Below, piece by piece: positions 25,273-33,848 of a DNA stretch of 64,000 bases. Origin of the DNA: Oscillospiraceae bacterium (GTDB taxonomy: Bacteria > Bacillota > Clostridia > Oscillospirales > Ruminococcaceae). The stretch's first letter is position 1. Each line of letters starts with the position of its first letter. Location of the stretch: contig JAHHTP010000002.1 in NCBI GenBank assembly GCA_020024615.1, forward strand, positions 20,699-84,698, given 5' to 3'. The translations under genes and the position numbers were made by a program. The notes below the pieces were generated by a model. The model searched no databases and was not told the DNA's origin. It worked only from the letters and a program-made list of their open reading frames with translations.

Positions 25273-25677
25273 TTAGTGGCAGCCGCCGCAGCTGGAACAG
25301 CTTCCAGTGCAGGAAGATTCTGTTGGGCAAGTCATCGGATCTTCACCGTTTGCTGCCATCTCAATGATGAAGTTTACCTTCTCAATGATGGAATCGAGGT
25401 TGGTTTTAGCTTCGTTGTAAGCTTCCATGTGTGCGCCGGACATAATGTCGTTGTATAAGTTCTGTAATTTGGTAGTCAAATCAGCAATCTTATCAGTATC
25501 GCGTTCTTCAGCCTGGCTTGCAGCAGAAATCTGCATTTTGGTCAGGTTAAATTCCTGAATCATGTTCTGTAAGGTTTCGTCGTTGTCATTTGCCTCTCTT
25601 GCTGCAACATAAGCTGCATACTCTGGGGTTTCTTGTAAAGCTTTGCCGATTTCTCTTGCAAGTGTAATGATGTCCAT
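25273..25677 (-). CDS. YlbF/YmcA-family protein with cysteine-rich C-terminal tail
   Basis: The 134-residue, mainly helical protein (about 1-112) matches the YlbF/YmcA family (REIGKALQETPEYAAYVAAR; MIQEFNLTKMQI). The last 18 residues hold five Cys: CPTESSCTGSCSSCGGCH. In Bacillus YlbF, YmcA and YaaT form a complex with RNase Y that directs mRNA maturation and binds iron-sulfur clusters. Its place between miaB (ymcB) and mutS is that of ymcA in Bacillus, whereas the Cys tail is more like YlbF; the exact paralogue is undecided. A terminator follows. Confidence 0.87.
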   Translation of the reverse strand: MDIITLAREIGKALQETPEYAAYVAAREANDNDETLQNMIQEFNLTKMQISAASQAEERDTDKIADLTTKLQNLYNDIMSGAHMEAYNEAKTNLDSIIEKVNFIIEMAANGEDPMTCPTESSCTGSCSSCGGCH

Positions 25678-25701
25678 TTGTTATAGTCTCCTTATAAAAA
25701 T

Positions 25702-27096
25702 TTATTTTCCTGCTGCACCAATGACAAGTTCACCGTCAAGAGCGCAGTTTCTGGCATGTTTAATTTTAACCGTGACAAACTGTCCGATTAATTCTTCCCC
25801 TCCCGGGATATTTACCACCATATTCGTGTCGGTTCGTCCAGTAACGCAGCCATCTTCTTTGGCTTTGGATTCCACCAAAACGCGGTAAGTATTTCCTTCA
25901 TATTTTTTCAAACGTTTAGGTCCAATCTTATTCTGTACATCCAACAATTCACGGAACCATGCAGATTTCTCCTGCGCTGAAATTGGGTCAGGCATGGACG
26001 CTGCAATGGTGCCAACACGCGGAGAATAAATGAATGTATATAGAGAATCGTATTCCACACGCTTGATAAGCTCCAGCGTTCCTTCAAAATCCTTTCTGGT
26101 TTCACCTGGGAATCCCACAATAATATCACTGGTAAAGGAAATATCCGGCATTTTGCTTCTGGCGTAGTCGATCAATTCTAAGTATTGAGTGGTATCATAA
26201 TGGCGGTTCATCCGTTTTAAGATTTCATCGCTGCCGCACTGTACTGGAAGATGAAAATGCTTACAGATCTTGTCATGTTTCTGCATCACATCAATCAACT
26301 CATGCGTTGCATCTTTTGGATGCGAGGTCATGAAACGAATGCGAAAATCACCCGGAATGGTTGCCAGTTTGTCCAACAGCTGTGGAAAGGTGATATTCTC
26401 CTCCAACCCCTTACCATAGGAATTGACATTCTGTCCAAGCAGTGTGATCTCTTTATAGCCCTGATGAACCAATTCGGTGAACTCTTTCACGATGTGTTCA
26501 CTCTTACGGCTCTTTTCACGCCCTCTGACATACGGAACGATGCAGTAGGTGCAGAAATTATCACAGCCATACATAATCGGAATCCACGCTTTTAATGTAC
26601 CCTCACGCTTAACTGGCAGGTTCTCCGGAATATCGGTTTGCTGTTCGGATAAATCCAGCACCCGTTTGGCATTGGATAACACCTCAAATACCAGTCTTGG
26701 AAATTCACCCAGCAGATGCGTACCAAAAATCAAATCCACATGTGGATAGCTCTGTTTGATTTTCTGCGCAATATGCTCCTGCTGCACCATACAGCCACAA
26801 ATCGCAATAATCATACCCGGATTTTTCTCTTTATTGTGTTTGAGAGCGCCTAAGTTGCCAAAGACCCTATCCTCTGCATTTTCACGCACGGCGCAGGTAT
26901 TGTACAGTACGAAATCAGCGTCATCAGCCGAATCGGTCAGTGTATAGCCCATCTGCAAGGCAAAGCCCTTCATCTTCTCGCCATCACTGACATTCTGCTG
27001 GCAACCATAGGTGCGGATATATGCTCTAGCACCATTTGGATATCTGGCAACAAGCAAATTGGAAATACTTTTTATATATTCTGCATTTTCTGTCAT
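25702..27096 (-). CDS. miaB: tRNA-2-methylthio-N6-dimethylallyladenosine synthase
   Basis: This 464-residue radical SAM methylthiotransferase adds the methylthio group to i6A37 in tRNA. The N-terminal UPF0004 domain has its three cluster Cys (YGCQQN, NTCAVRENAEDR, AICGCMVQQ); the radical SAM core has CDNFCTYCIVPYVRGREKSR; a TRAM domain closes the protein (TYRVLVESKAKEDGCVTGRT onward). All three domains are complete. MiaA, which makes its substrate, is encoded about 5 kb downstream. It has its own promoter and is followed by the YlbF-family gene. Confidence 0.96.
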   Translation of the reverse strand: MTENAEYIKSISNLLVARYPNGARAYIRTYGCQQNVSDGEKMKGFALQMGYTLTDSADDADFVLYNTCAVRENAEDRVFGNLGALKHNKEKNPGMIIAICGCMVQQEHIAQKIKQSYPHVDLIFGTHLLGEFPRLVFEVLSNAKRVLDLSEQQTDIPENLPVKREGTLKAWIPIMYGCDNFCTYCIVPYVRGREKSRKSEHIVKEFTELVHQGYKEITLLGQNVNSYGKGLEENITFPQLLDKLATIPGDFRIRFMTSHPKDATHELIDVMQKHDKICKHFHLPVQCGSDEILKRMNRHYDTTQYLELIDYARSKMPDISFTSDIIVGFPGETRKDFEGTLELIKRVEYDSLYTFIYSPRVGTIAASMPDPISAQEKSAWFRELLDVQNKIGPKRLKKYEGNTYRVLVESKAKEDGCVTGRTDTNMVVNIPGGEELIGQFVTVKIKHARNCALDGELVIGAAGK

Positions 27097-27135
27097 GCGT
27101 ATAATACTCCTTTATCAAAACAGTCATACAAGAGT

Positions 27136-27164
27136 AGTATAGCATAAAAGTGAAAAAAAAACAA
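27136..27164 (-). promoter_or_regulatory. promoter of miaB
   Basis: Minus strand TTGTTT (27164-27159), 17-base spacer ending in TGC, TATACT (27141-27136). The predicted start is near 27129. Confidence 0.7.
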
Positions 27165-27172
27165 CCTTTAAT

Positions 27173-27664
27173 TTACTTTTGTACGGGATAAAGCAAAAGT
27201 TTTGTCATATAACCCATTAAAATCTCTGTATCTGTCAGATATGACGGACGGTCAATCGGCAGTTCAAATGGCTCAATTTTGCGCCCATACAGACTTGTCA
27301 TTCCCCGCAACAAGGAAATCACAATCCTGTCATCGGTTTTGGATGAGATGGTCAAGCACGCTGCACCGGAAAATCCGCAGGGAAAATAATCTTTCCCATC
27401 CGGTTGAATAGGAAGCGTGTCCGAACAGACAACCGATACCTGTCCTGAAAACTTCAGGCTGCGTTTTTTATGCATAGGAAGGTAAACGCACCGCTGGATA
27501 TCAATCACATCTGGTATTCTCTGATGATACACGTAAACACCGTTATGCCTAGTTTGAACCACAATTTTTCCCGATTCAAGCACCGATACCGGATGTTCTG
27601 ACCTAATACAGTCACACAGAAAATCCAGAAACTCCTGCCTGCATGATTCCAGCATGATCCACAT
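27173..27664 (-). CDS. conserved protein of unknown function
   Basis: I do not recognise this 163-residue protein. It has a helical, Cys-containing N-terminus (MWIMLESCRQEFLDFLCDCI), then mixed beta/alpha sequence with VVQTRHNGVYVYHQRIPDVI, GQVSVVCSDTLPIQPDG, and a FPCGFSGAACLTISS segment. No signal peptide or membrane helix is evident. ATG 27664 follows GGAAGGTGG at about ten bases; an in-frame ATG at 27691 lacks a site. It is isolated between the efp/CD1247 terminator and the miaB promoter, and no clear promoter of its own is seen. It may be a lineage-specific cytosolic protein. Confidence 0.7.
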   Translation of the reverse strand: MWIMLESCRQEFLDFLCDCIRSEHPVSVLESGKIVVQTRHNGVYVYHQRIPDVIDIQRCVYLPMHKKRSLKFSGQVSVVCSDTLPIQPDGKDYFPCGFSGAACLTISSKTDDRIVISLLRGMTSLYGRKIEPFELPIDRPSYLTDTEILMGYMTKLLLYPVQK

Positions 27665-27737
27665 TTTTATTAAACCACCTTCCAGTTTCAAGTCTTATAC
27701 AGGATAGTATAAACAATATCCCAGACTTTATAACTGG

Positions 27738-27772
27738 AAAAACAAAACAGACAAGTTATAAAACTTGTCTGT
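27738..27772 (-). terminator. terminator of the efp-CD1247 operon
   Basis: Perfect 11-bp stem: minus ACAGACAAGTT (27772-27762), loop TTAT, AACTTGTCTGT (27757-27747), then TTTGTTTTT. Confidence 0.9.
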
Positions 27773-27797
27773 CAATTCTAAAAAACCGAAAGAAGGA

Positions 27798-28268
27798 TTA
27801 TTCCTCTTCGTTTAAGTCAAACTCTAAAAGCTCACTGCAATTCGGACAGTTGGTTTTGCCTTCCATGATGATGCTTTCCGGAAGAATAACGGTGTTGTTG
27901 CAGTTTGGACAGGTAACTTCATACTCGTATTCCTGTTCGGATTCATCAAAATCCTGCTCCTCTGCTTCGTCATCATCCTCGTCGTCTACAAAAGAGTATT
28001 CATAATCATCGTCGTCGTCATCATCTTCGTCTTCAAAATCATCAACATCGTAGATGATGGACTCAACATCGCCTAAATCTTCATCAATGGTATCTACCAG
28101 TTCTGTGATCTCGTCGCTGAATACAGACAACTCCTCTACAGAATCACTGAGTTCTTCCAGCATATCAATTACTTTTACCAGAATTTTAGCCTCAGCAGTA
28201 TCCTTCTTAGCCAGTTCCATGCCCTCGGCAAGACCTTTCAGATATGCAGCCTGTTTACTTAACTCCAT
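27798..28268 (-). CDS. CD1247-type protein with acidic linker and zinc ribbon
   Basis: The 156-residue protein has a helical N-terminal domain (MELSKQAAYLKGLAEGMELA, about 1-70) as in the CD1247 family of Clostridia, a very acidic Asp/Glu/Tyr linker (72-118) and a C-terminal zinc ribbon with two CPNC knuckles (VTCPNCNNTVILPES, TNCPNCSELL). The function is unknown; the zinc ribbon suggests nucleic-acid or protein binding. ATG 28268 is chosen over 28277 because the AAAGG site overlaps the latter. It follows efp in the same operon and precedes a strong terminator. Confidence 0.82.
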   Translation of the reverse strand: MELSKQAAYLKGLAEGMELAKKDTAEAKILVKVIDMLEELSDSVEELSVFSDEITELVDTIDEDLGDVESIIYDVDDFEDEDDDDDDDYEYSFVDDEDDDEAEEQDFDESEQEYEYEVTCPNCNNTVILPESIIMEGKTNCPNCSELLEFDLNEEE

Positions 28269-28346
28269 TTCGACCATCCTTTCTTCGGATCAAAACGCCA
28301 TAAACGTTTTGTACTTGAATTGTTTCGGAAACGATAAGCTTAAAAC

Positions 28347-28904
28347 TTAAGCTCTTTCCATGTACTCACCAGTTCTGGTGTCTACACGGATACGATCACC
28401 CTCGTTGATGAACAGCGGAACACGCAATTCTGCACCAGTCTCAACAGTAGCCGGTTTGGTAACATTGGTAGCAGTATCGCCTTTGATACCCGGCTCAGTA
28501 TGAGTGATCTCAAGTTCGATGAATGCCGGCGGCTCTACACCAAATACACTGCCTTTGTAGGACAGAACTTTAACCATGGTATTCTCTTTTACAAATCTGA
28601 AGCTTTCGCCTAATTTATCAGCTTCAATTGGAGTGGTTTCATAGGTTTCCTGATCCATGAAGTAGTACAGTTCATCCTCGTTGTACAGGTATTCCATCTC
28701 ACGTCTTTCAACGAAAGCGGTCGGGAATTTGTCAGTCGGGTTGAAAGTTCTTTCAATTACAGAACCAGAAATTACATTTTTAATTTTGGTACGAACGAAA
28801 GCAGCACCTTTACCCGGTTTAACGTGTAAGAATTCAATGATCTGGAAAACCTGACCATCCATATCAAAAGTTACACCATTTCTAAAATCACCAGCAGTAA
28901 TCAT
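28347..28904 (-). CDS. efp: elongation factor P
   Basis: The 185-residue protein has three beta-barrel domains: KOW-like N-domain (GDFRNGVTFDMDGQVFQIIE), a central OB domain and the C-terminal OB domain (GDTATNVTKPATVETGAELR, FINEGDRIRVDTRTGEYMER). The tip Lys lies in KPGKGAAFVRTK (about residue 32). EF-P rescues ribosomes stalled at consecutive prolines. GGAGGAT precedes the ATG. A promoter and a leader of about 100 bases lie upstream. Confidence 0.97.
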   Translation of the reverse strand: MITAGDFRNGVTFDMDGQVFQIIEFLHVKPGKGAAFVRTKIKNVISGSVIERTFNPTDKFPTAFVERREMEYLYNEDELYYFMDQETYETTPIEADKLGESFRFVKENTMVKVLSYKGSVFGVEPPAFIELEITHTEPGIKGDTATNVTKPATVETGAELRVPLFINEGDRIRVDTRTGEYMERA

Positions 28905-29013
28905 ATATATCCTCCAAAATGAAATTTATTCCATTGCCGCAACAAAAATTCTGTGCAACAACTTTAATACAATCTGCATCCGTACAGACCGGAATGCATT
29001 ATGCTACACCTAT

Positions 29014-29042
29014 ATTGTAACCGATTTTGCGTCTGATTGCAA
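29014..29042 (-). promoter_or_regulatory. promoter of efp
   Basis: Minus strand TTGCAA (29042-29037), 17-base spacer, TACAAT (29019-29014). The predicted start is near 29007. Confidence 0.7.
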
Positions 29043-29115
29043 GAGTAATTTGGAATTCTTCATGATTTTTTTGCATTTTTCACTGCAAACAGTCAAAAAT
29101 CCTCTAAATTATCAG

Positions 29116-29550
29116 TCAAATCAATGGCAGCAGACCCTGGATTGCCAGAAAATAGCTGTATTTTCCAAATCCACTGATCTGGCCCGCACAAACAGCAGCA
29201 ATCACCGAAGTATGCCGAAATGCTTCACGTGCATGAATATTCGACATATGTACTTCAACACATGGGATGCAAATTGATGCAATCGCGTCCCGAATTGCAT
29301 AGCTGTAATGGGTATATGCACCTGCGTTTATGACAATACCGGCACAGTCATGCCGCACCTGCTGTAACTTATTGATAATCTCACCTTCAACATTTGACTG
29401 GTAGATTTCACAGTCTAAGCCACAGTTTTTGGCATACTCCATAATCTCTGCATTGATGCTTGCAAATGATTCCTTGCCATAATAGGTTGCTTCCCGCTCT
29501 CCGGTCAGATTGATATTCGGTCCATGAATCACAACTATTTTTTTTGCCAT
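29116..29550 (-). CDS. aroQ: type II 3-dehydroquinate dehydratase
   Basis: The 144-residue enzyme dehydrates 3-dehydroquinate to 3-dehydroshikimate in the shikimate pathway. It has HGPNINLTGEREATYYG near the N-terminus with the catalytic Tyr, INAGAYTHYSYAIRDAI, and EVHMSNIHAREAFRH with the catalytic His. Thr replaces the usual Leu in the first motif. It follows the TIM-barrel gene by one base and has no shikimate-pathway neighbours here. Confidence 0.94.
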   Translation of the reverse strand: MAKKIVVIHGPNINLTGEREATYYGKESFASINAEIMEYAKNCGLDCEIYQSNVEGEIINKLQQVRHDCAGIVINAGAYTHYSYAIRDAIASICIPCVEVHMSNIHAREAFRHTSVIAAVCAGQISGFGKYSYFLAIQGLLPLI

Positions 29551-29551
29551 A

Positions 29552-30424
29552 TCACATTCCCACCTTTTCTGATTTCAAACACTTAAAATATATCTTCTGC
29601 ATCGATGCTGCATCCTCCGCCTGTGTACCAGCTGATTCACAAATAAAGGTCGGATGATACCCACGTCTTGCAATTTCCTCTGCAAGCGGCAGAAAATCCG
29701 GACCATACACATCATCCAGAAAGGTTAGATGTTTCTTTTCTCCACCTTTGCCATATTCGATTTTGGAAAAATGTGAATGGAATTTTGATGCACGCTCCAT
29801 TCCAAGACCATTTTCAATCAAATCCAGAATTGCCGCAAACTGTTCTTTGGTCTGACAGCCTCCAAGCGTTCTGGCATTCAGATGCCCGAAATCAATACAC
29901 GGTAGAAAACGCTCATCCACTTTACAAAGTTCGACAACCTCTTCCATTGTTCCAAGCTGATTGATTTTTCCCATCGTTTCCGGACAAATAATAATCTGTG
30001 ACAGATTCTGCTCATCCAGCGCAGCCTGAGCACGCGCCAAAGTATCTTTTGCAAGGGATAGCGCATCTTCTCTGGAAATCTTTGCGCAGGAACCAGAATG
30101 CACCACAATGCGCGAAGCTCCCATCATAGCAGCTGCCTTTGCAGTATCCAGAATATAACCGATACTTTTTAATCTGGTTTCTTCTTCCAGACTCGAAAGA
30201 GAAATATAGTATGGCGCATGTATTGAAAGCGCAATACCATACTGTTTTGCTTCTCTGCTCAATGCAGCAGCCGTCTGGCTGTTAACACGCACACCTCGTC
30301 CGCACTGATATTCATAAGCAGTTAGCCCAAATTTTTGAAGATAGGTCGGGACTTGTACAGTATTTTTGTACCCCATCTGTGCAAAACTTTCCGAATTGCC
30401 GGCAGGCCCAAATAAAGCCGTCAT
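29552..30424 (-). CDS. TIM-barrel protein of AP endonuclease family 2 (endonuclease IV-like)
   Basis: The 290-residue protein resembles endonuclease IV: SIHAPYYISLSS, VVHSGSCAKISREDAL, CPETMGKINQLGTMEEVVEL, PCIDFGHLNART and KFHSHFSKIEY supply the His, Glu and Asp residues that bind the metal site. It may cut DNA at abasic sites, but the fold also covers sugar isomerases, so the substrate is uncertain. ATG 30424 is set by AGGAGG nine bases upstream; the open frame continues to 30571 inside yqeG without a site. Its start overlaps the yqeG stop (ATGA). Confidence 0.8.
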   Translation of the reverse strand: MTALFGPAGNSESFAQMGYKNTVQVPTYLQKFGLTAYEYQCGRGVRVNSQTAAALSREAKQYGIALSIHAPYYISLSSLEEETRLKSIGYILDTAKAAAMMGASRIVVHSGSCAKISREDALSLAKDTLARAQAALDEQNLSQIIICPETMGKINQLGTMEEVVELCKVDERFLPCIDFGHLNARTLGGCQTKEQFAAILDLIENGLGMERASKFHSHFSKIEYGKGGEKKHLTFLDDVYGPDFLPLAEEIARRGYHPTFICESAGTQAEDAASMQKIYFKCLKSEKVGM

Positions 30425-30951
30425 CTGTGGGTTCCTCCTTTTGAGCGGAAGGCGGACTCGCCGATTTTCCGATAATGCTTTAATACCGGTCGTTCCAGAA
30501 AACGCTTGAACTTGAAAAATACATTTTTTTCCGGTTCGAAACAATTTACCATGATCGATAGCATACCACAAAGATTTGCACCAGTAATATCGGTATAAAT
30601 CTGATCGCCAATCACAGCAATTTCATGTGACGGCAGATTCCATTCTTTTTGTGCCTTCCGATAACCAATCGGAAGCGGCTTGCAGCTATTTGGAATTGCA
30701 TCGATTCCAATTGTTTTGGAAAACGGTTCAATCCTTGCCGCTGTATTATTGGACGCAATCATCAGTTTCATACCATTTTGACGCATCAAAGCCACCCAGT
30801 CGGCCACTTCTTTTGACAGCACCTGACTGTTGTGCCGGGTCAGTGTGTTATCTACATCCAGAATCAATGCCCTGATGCCACGCTTATGCAGCAAATCGGG
30901 GCTTACCTCACTGACATGATTCAGATAAATATCCGGTGTCAGCACCCGCAT
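30421..30951 (-). CDS. yqeG: YqeG-family HAD IIIA phosphatase
   Basis: The 176-residue protein has HAD motif I DVDNTLTRHNS (about residue 32), motif II IASNN, Lys in SCKPLP and motif III GDQIYTDITGANLCG. YqeG proteins are HAD phosphatases, distant relatives of phosphatidylglycerophosphatase. ATG 30951 is preferred to 30957, which lies too close to AGGAGGG. It lies just after the rpsU terminator and is coupled to the TIM-barrel gene. Confidence 0.9.
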   Translation of the reverse strand: MRVLTPDIYLNHVSEVSPDLLHKRGIRALILDVDNTLTRHNSQVLSKEVADWVALMRQNGMKLMIASNNTAARIEPFSKTIGIDAIPNSCKPLPIGYRKAQKEWNLPSHEIAVIGDQIYTDITGANLCGMLSIMVNCFEPEKNVFFKFKRFLERPVLKHYRKIGESAFRSKGGTHR

Positions 30952-30980
30952 AGCCATGCCCTCCTTTCTCTTTCTACGAC

Positions 30981-31009
30981 AAAAAAGCGAGCATTTAACC
31001 GCTCGCTTT
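30981..31009 (-). terminator. terminator of rpsU
   Basis: Minus strand AAAGCGAGC (31009-31001), 8-base loop, GCTCGCTTT (30992-30984), then TTTG. Confidence 0.85.
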
Positions 31010-31031
31010 CGCTGTCTTTGATTAGCAAATA

Positions 31032-31208
31032 TTATTTAAATTTGCGTTTACGCGCAGCTTCAGATTTTTTCTTGCGTCTTACGGAAGGTTTTTCGTAATG
31101 TTCTCTTTTACGAACCTCAGCCAGAACGCCCGATTTTGCGCAGGATCTTTTGAAACGTCTCAGTGCGCTTTCTAAAGATTCATTCTCTTTTACACGTACT
31201 TCTGCCAC
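31032..31208 (-). CDS. rpsU: 30S ribosomal protein S21
   Basis: The 58-residue basic protein (MAEVRVKENESLESALRRFK, then RSCAKSGVLAEVRKREHYE and a Lys/Arg tail ending RKRKFK) is S21, part of the small-subunit platform. The start is GTG at 31208, preceded by GGGAGGG. It has a consensus promoter of its own and a terminator, so it is a single-gene unit. Confidence 0.95.
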   Translation of the reverse strand: MAEVRVKENESLESALRRFKRSCAKSGVLAEVRKREHYEKPSVRRKKKSEAARKRKFK

Positions 31209-31284
31209 TCTTATTCCCTCCCTTTGCCCAATCAGCAGAGGTTTACAACTTTACGCAGTTAGTCGTTATGTTGCAACGTTTATT

Positions 31285-31313
31285 ATTATACATGATGGAA
31301 GTCCTTTTGTCAA
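31285..31313 (-). promoter_or_regulatory. promoter of rpsU
   Basis: Minus strand TTGACA (31313-31308), 17-base spacer ending in ATG, TATAAT (31290-31285): a full consensus match. The leader is about 70 bases. Confidence 0.9.
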
Positions 31314-31339
31314 TAGCTTCCACCGACTTTTTTCAAAAA

Positions 31340-31382
31340 AATTTTAAACAAAAAGCCGACTGGGTATTCGCCCAATCGGCTT
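31340..31382 (-). terminator. terminator of the dprA-leuS gene run
   Basis: Minus strand AAGCCGATTGGG (31382-31371) pairs with CCCAGTCGGCTT (31364-31353), one mismatch, followed by TTTTGTTTAAAATTTTTTT. Confidence 0.9.
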
Positions 31383-31404
31383 AAAGATATGATTAAAAAA
31401 TCAA

Positions 31405-33807
31405 TTATCTTACAACAATATTAACCAGTTTGCCTGGTACACAAATTTCTTTGACAATCGTTTTGCCCGAAATGAACTCCTGTACCTTTTCGTCTGCTTT
31501 TGCAGCGGTAAGCATAGTATCTTTGTCTGCATCAGCAGCAACGGTCAGTTTGGATTTCACTTTACCGTTTACCTGTACAACGATCTCAATGGTAGATTCT
31601 TTGCATTTTGCCTCGTCATACTGCGGCCATTCTGCTTTGCACAGCATCTCTTTTCCGCCGATCAATTCATTTACTTCCTCGGTCATATGCGGAGCAAACG
31701 GATTCAGCAATTTAAGCATAATCTCATACTCACGACGGGTGATCTTACCACTGTCAGCAACTGTATTCAATGTACTCATCATTGCAGCAATCGCGGTATT
31801 GAACTTCATAGACTCAATATCCTCAGATACCTTACGGATAAGTTTGTGGAATTCAGTTTCCATCTCCGGACGGATATCACCTTCCACCATGATGTCCTGC
31901 AATGCCCAGATTCTCTCTAAGAAACGTTTGCAGCCGCGAATAGAACTCATATTCCACGGAGCGGATTTCTCAAAGTCACCAATGAACATTTCATACAGAC
32001 GCAGCGTGTCAGCACCGTAATCTCTTACGATTTCATCCGGATTAACAACATTTCCGCGGGATTTACTCATCTTCTCGCCGTTTTCACCTAAAATCATACC
32101 ATGACTGGTGCGTTTTGCATACGGCTCAGCGCACGGAACAACACCATTGTCATATAAGAATTTATGCCAGAAACGGGAGTACAACAGATGCAGGGTGGTA
32201 TGTTCCATACCGCCGTTGTACCAGTCAACCGGCAGCCAGTAATTCAAAGCCTCTTTGCTTGCTAGCTCCTTGTCGTTGTGCGGATCGCAGTAACGCAGGA
32301 AATACCAGGAAGAACCAGCCCACTGCGGCATGGTATCGGTCTCGCGTTTTGCTGGACCACCGCATTTTGGACAGGTAGTATTTACCCAGTCAGTCAGATT
32401 TGCAAGCGGAGAGTGACCGTCATCTGTCGGCTCATAGGACTCTACTTCTGGCAGCTTCAGCGGCAATTCGGATTCCGGAACCGGAACATATCCACAGCAC
32501 GGACATTTTACAATCGGAATCGGCTCACCCCAATAACGCTGGCGGGAGAATACCCAGTCACGCAGTTTATAGTTAACTTTCTGATGACCTTTTCCAGTCT
32601 CAGTTAGCCACTCAATGATTTTCACCTTTGCTTCCTCAACAGTCAGGCCGGTTAGGAAACCAGAATTTACCATAACGCCGGTCGCACAGTCGGTAAATGC
32701 CTCTTTGGTAATATCTCCGCCTGCAACTACCTCGATGATTGGCAGATCAAACGCTTTTGCAAAATCGTAGTCACGGGTATCATGTGCTGGAACCGCCATA
32801 ATAGCACCGGTACCGTAGGTCATCAAAACATAGTCAGAAATATAAATCGGAATCTCTGCACCATTTACCGGGTTGGTTGCAGTAACGCCTTCAATGCGTA
32901 CACCGGTTTTCTCTTTAACAAGTTCAGTACGCTCAAAATCGGATTTCTTAGCAGCTGCTTCCTGATATGCTTTCAGGGCATCCATATTGCTGATAGAATC
33001 CGCCCATTTCTCAATCATTGGATGCTCTGGAGAAATAACCATGTAGGTAGCACCAAATAGGGTATCCGGACGGGTGGTGTAGATGGTCAGGGTATCTCCA
33101 GTCGAGGTGGTGAAGTCAACCTCCGCACCGGTGGAACGACCAATCCAGTTACGCTGAGAAACTTTTACACGCTCAATATAATCAACACCATCCAGATCAT
33201 CAATCAATTTCTGTGCATACTCGGTGATTTTCAGCATCCACTGGCTTTTCACTTTATGAACCACTTCGCTGCCACAGCGTTCACAAACACCATTGACAAC
33301 TTCTTCATTTGCCAAAACTACTTTGCAGCCGGTGCACCAGTTAACCGACATCTCTTTTTTGTATGCCAGGCCTTTTTTAAACAGCTGTAAAAAGATCCAC
33401 TGAGTCCATTTATAATAATTCGGATCGGTGGTGTTGATCTCACGAGACCAGTCAAAGGATAAGCCCAATGCTTTCAGCTGAGATTTGAAACGAGCCACAT
33501 TCTGGCGGGTAACAATCTCCGGATGAATTTTATTCTTGATGGCAAAGTTCTCGGTCGGTAAGCCAAACGCATCCCAACCCATTGGATACAATACATTATA
33601 GCCCTGCATTCTGCGTTTTCTGGCAACAATGTCAAGTGCAGTGTAGGAACGCGGATGACCTACATGAAGACCCTGTCCAGATGGATATGGAAATTCAACC
33701 ATTGCAAAATATTTCGGTTTGGAGTAATCATTGGTAGCAGCGAAAACCTGTTTTTCATCCCAGATATCCTGCCACTTTTTCTCCACCGATGGATAATCAT
33801 ATTTCAT
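31405..33807 (-). CDS. leuS: leucyl-tRNA synthetase
   Basis: The 800-residue class I synthetase charges tRNA-Leu. HVGH stands for the HIGH motif (about residue 48) in FPYPSGQGLHVGHPRSYTAL, and GEKMSKSRGNV is the KMSKS loop. Zinc-binding CTGCKVVLANEEVVNGVCERC and CPCCGY/CPKCGG pairs are intact, and the editing domain has TRPDTLFGATY. It is the last gene of the long minus-strand run, 41 bases after rsfS, and ends before a strong terminator. Confidence 0.97.
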   Translation of the reverse strand: MKYDYPSVEKKWQDIWDEKQVFAATNDYSKPKYFAMVEFPYPSGQGLHVGHPRSYTALDIVARKRRMQGYNVLYPMGWDAFGLPTENFAIKNKIHPEIVTRQNVARFKSQLKALGLSFDWSREINTTDPNYYKWTQWIFLQLFKKGLAYKKEMSVNWCTGCKVVLANEEVVNGVCERCGSEVVHKVKSQWMLKITEYAQKLIDDLDGVDYIERVKVSQRNWIGRSTGAEVDFTTSTGDTLTIYTTRPDTLFGATYMVISPEHPMIEKWADSISNMDALKAYQEAAAKKSDFERTELVKEKTGVRIEGVTATNPVNGAEIPIYISDYVLMTYGTGAIMAVPAHDTRDYDFAKAFDLPIIEVVAGGDITKEAFTDCATGVMVNSGFLTGLTVEEAKVKIIEWLTETGKGHQKVNYKLRDWVFSRQRYWGEPIPIVKCPCCGYVPVPESELPLKLPEVESYEPTDDGHSPLANLTDWVNTTCPKCGGPAKRETDTMPQWAGSSWYFLRYCDPHNDKELASKEALNYWLPVDWYNGGMEHTTLHLLYSRFWHKFLYDNGVVPCAEPYAKRTSHGMILGENGEKMSKSRGNVVNPDEIVRDYGADTLRLYEMFIGDFEKSAPWNMSSIRGCKRFLERIWALQDIMVEGDIRPEMETEFHKLIRKVSEDIESMKFNTAIAAMMSTLNTVADSGKITRREYEIMLKLLNPFAPHMTEEVNELIGGKEMLCKAEWPQYDEAKCKESTIEIVVQVNGKVKSKLTVAADADKDTMLTAAKADEKVQEFISGKTIVKEICVPGKLVNIVVR

Positions 33808-33848
33808 TTAAGCAAGTCCTTCCTTCTAATAAAGTAAAATCTATATTC

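Noticed and set aside
28305..28346. AGCTTAA/TTAAGCT hairpin after efp
   Set aside because: No T-run follows on the minus strand, and the CD1247 gene appears to be in the same operon.
29064..29095. TTTGCA/TGCAAA hairpin upstream of aroQ stop region
   Set aside because: It is not followed by a T-run in the direction of aroQ transcription, so it is not a convincing terminator.
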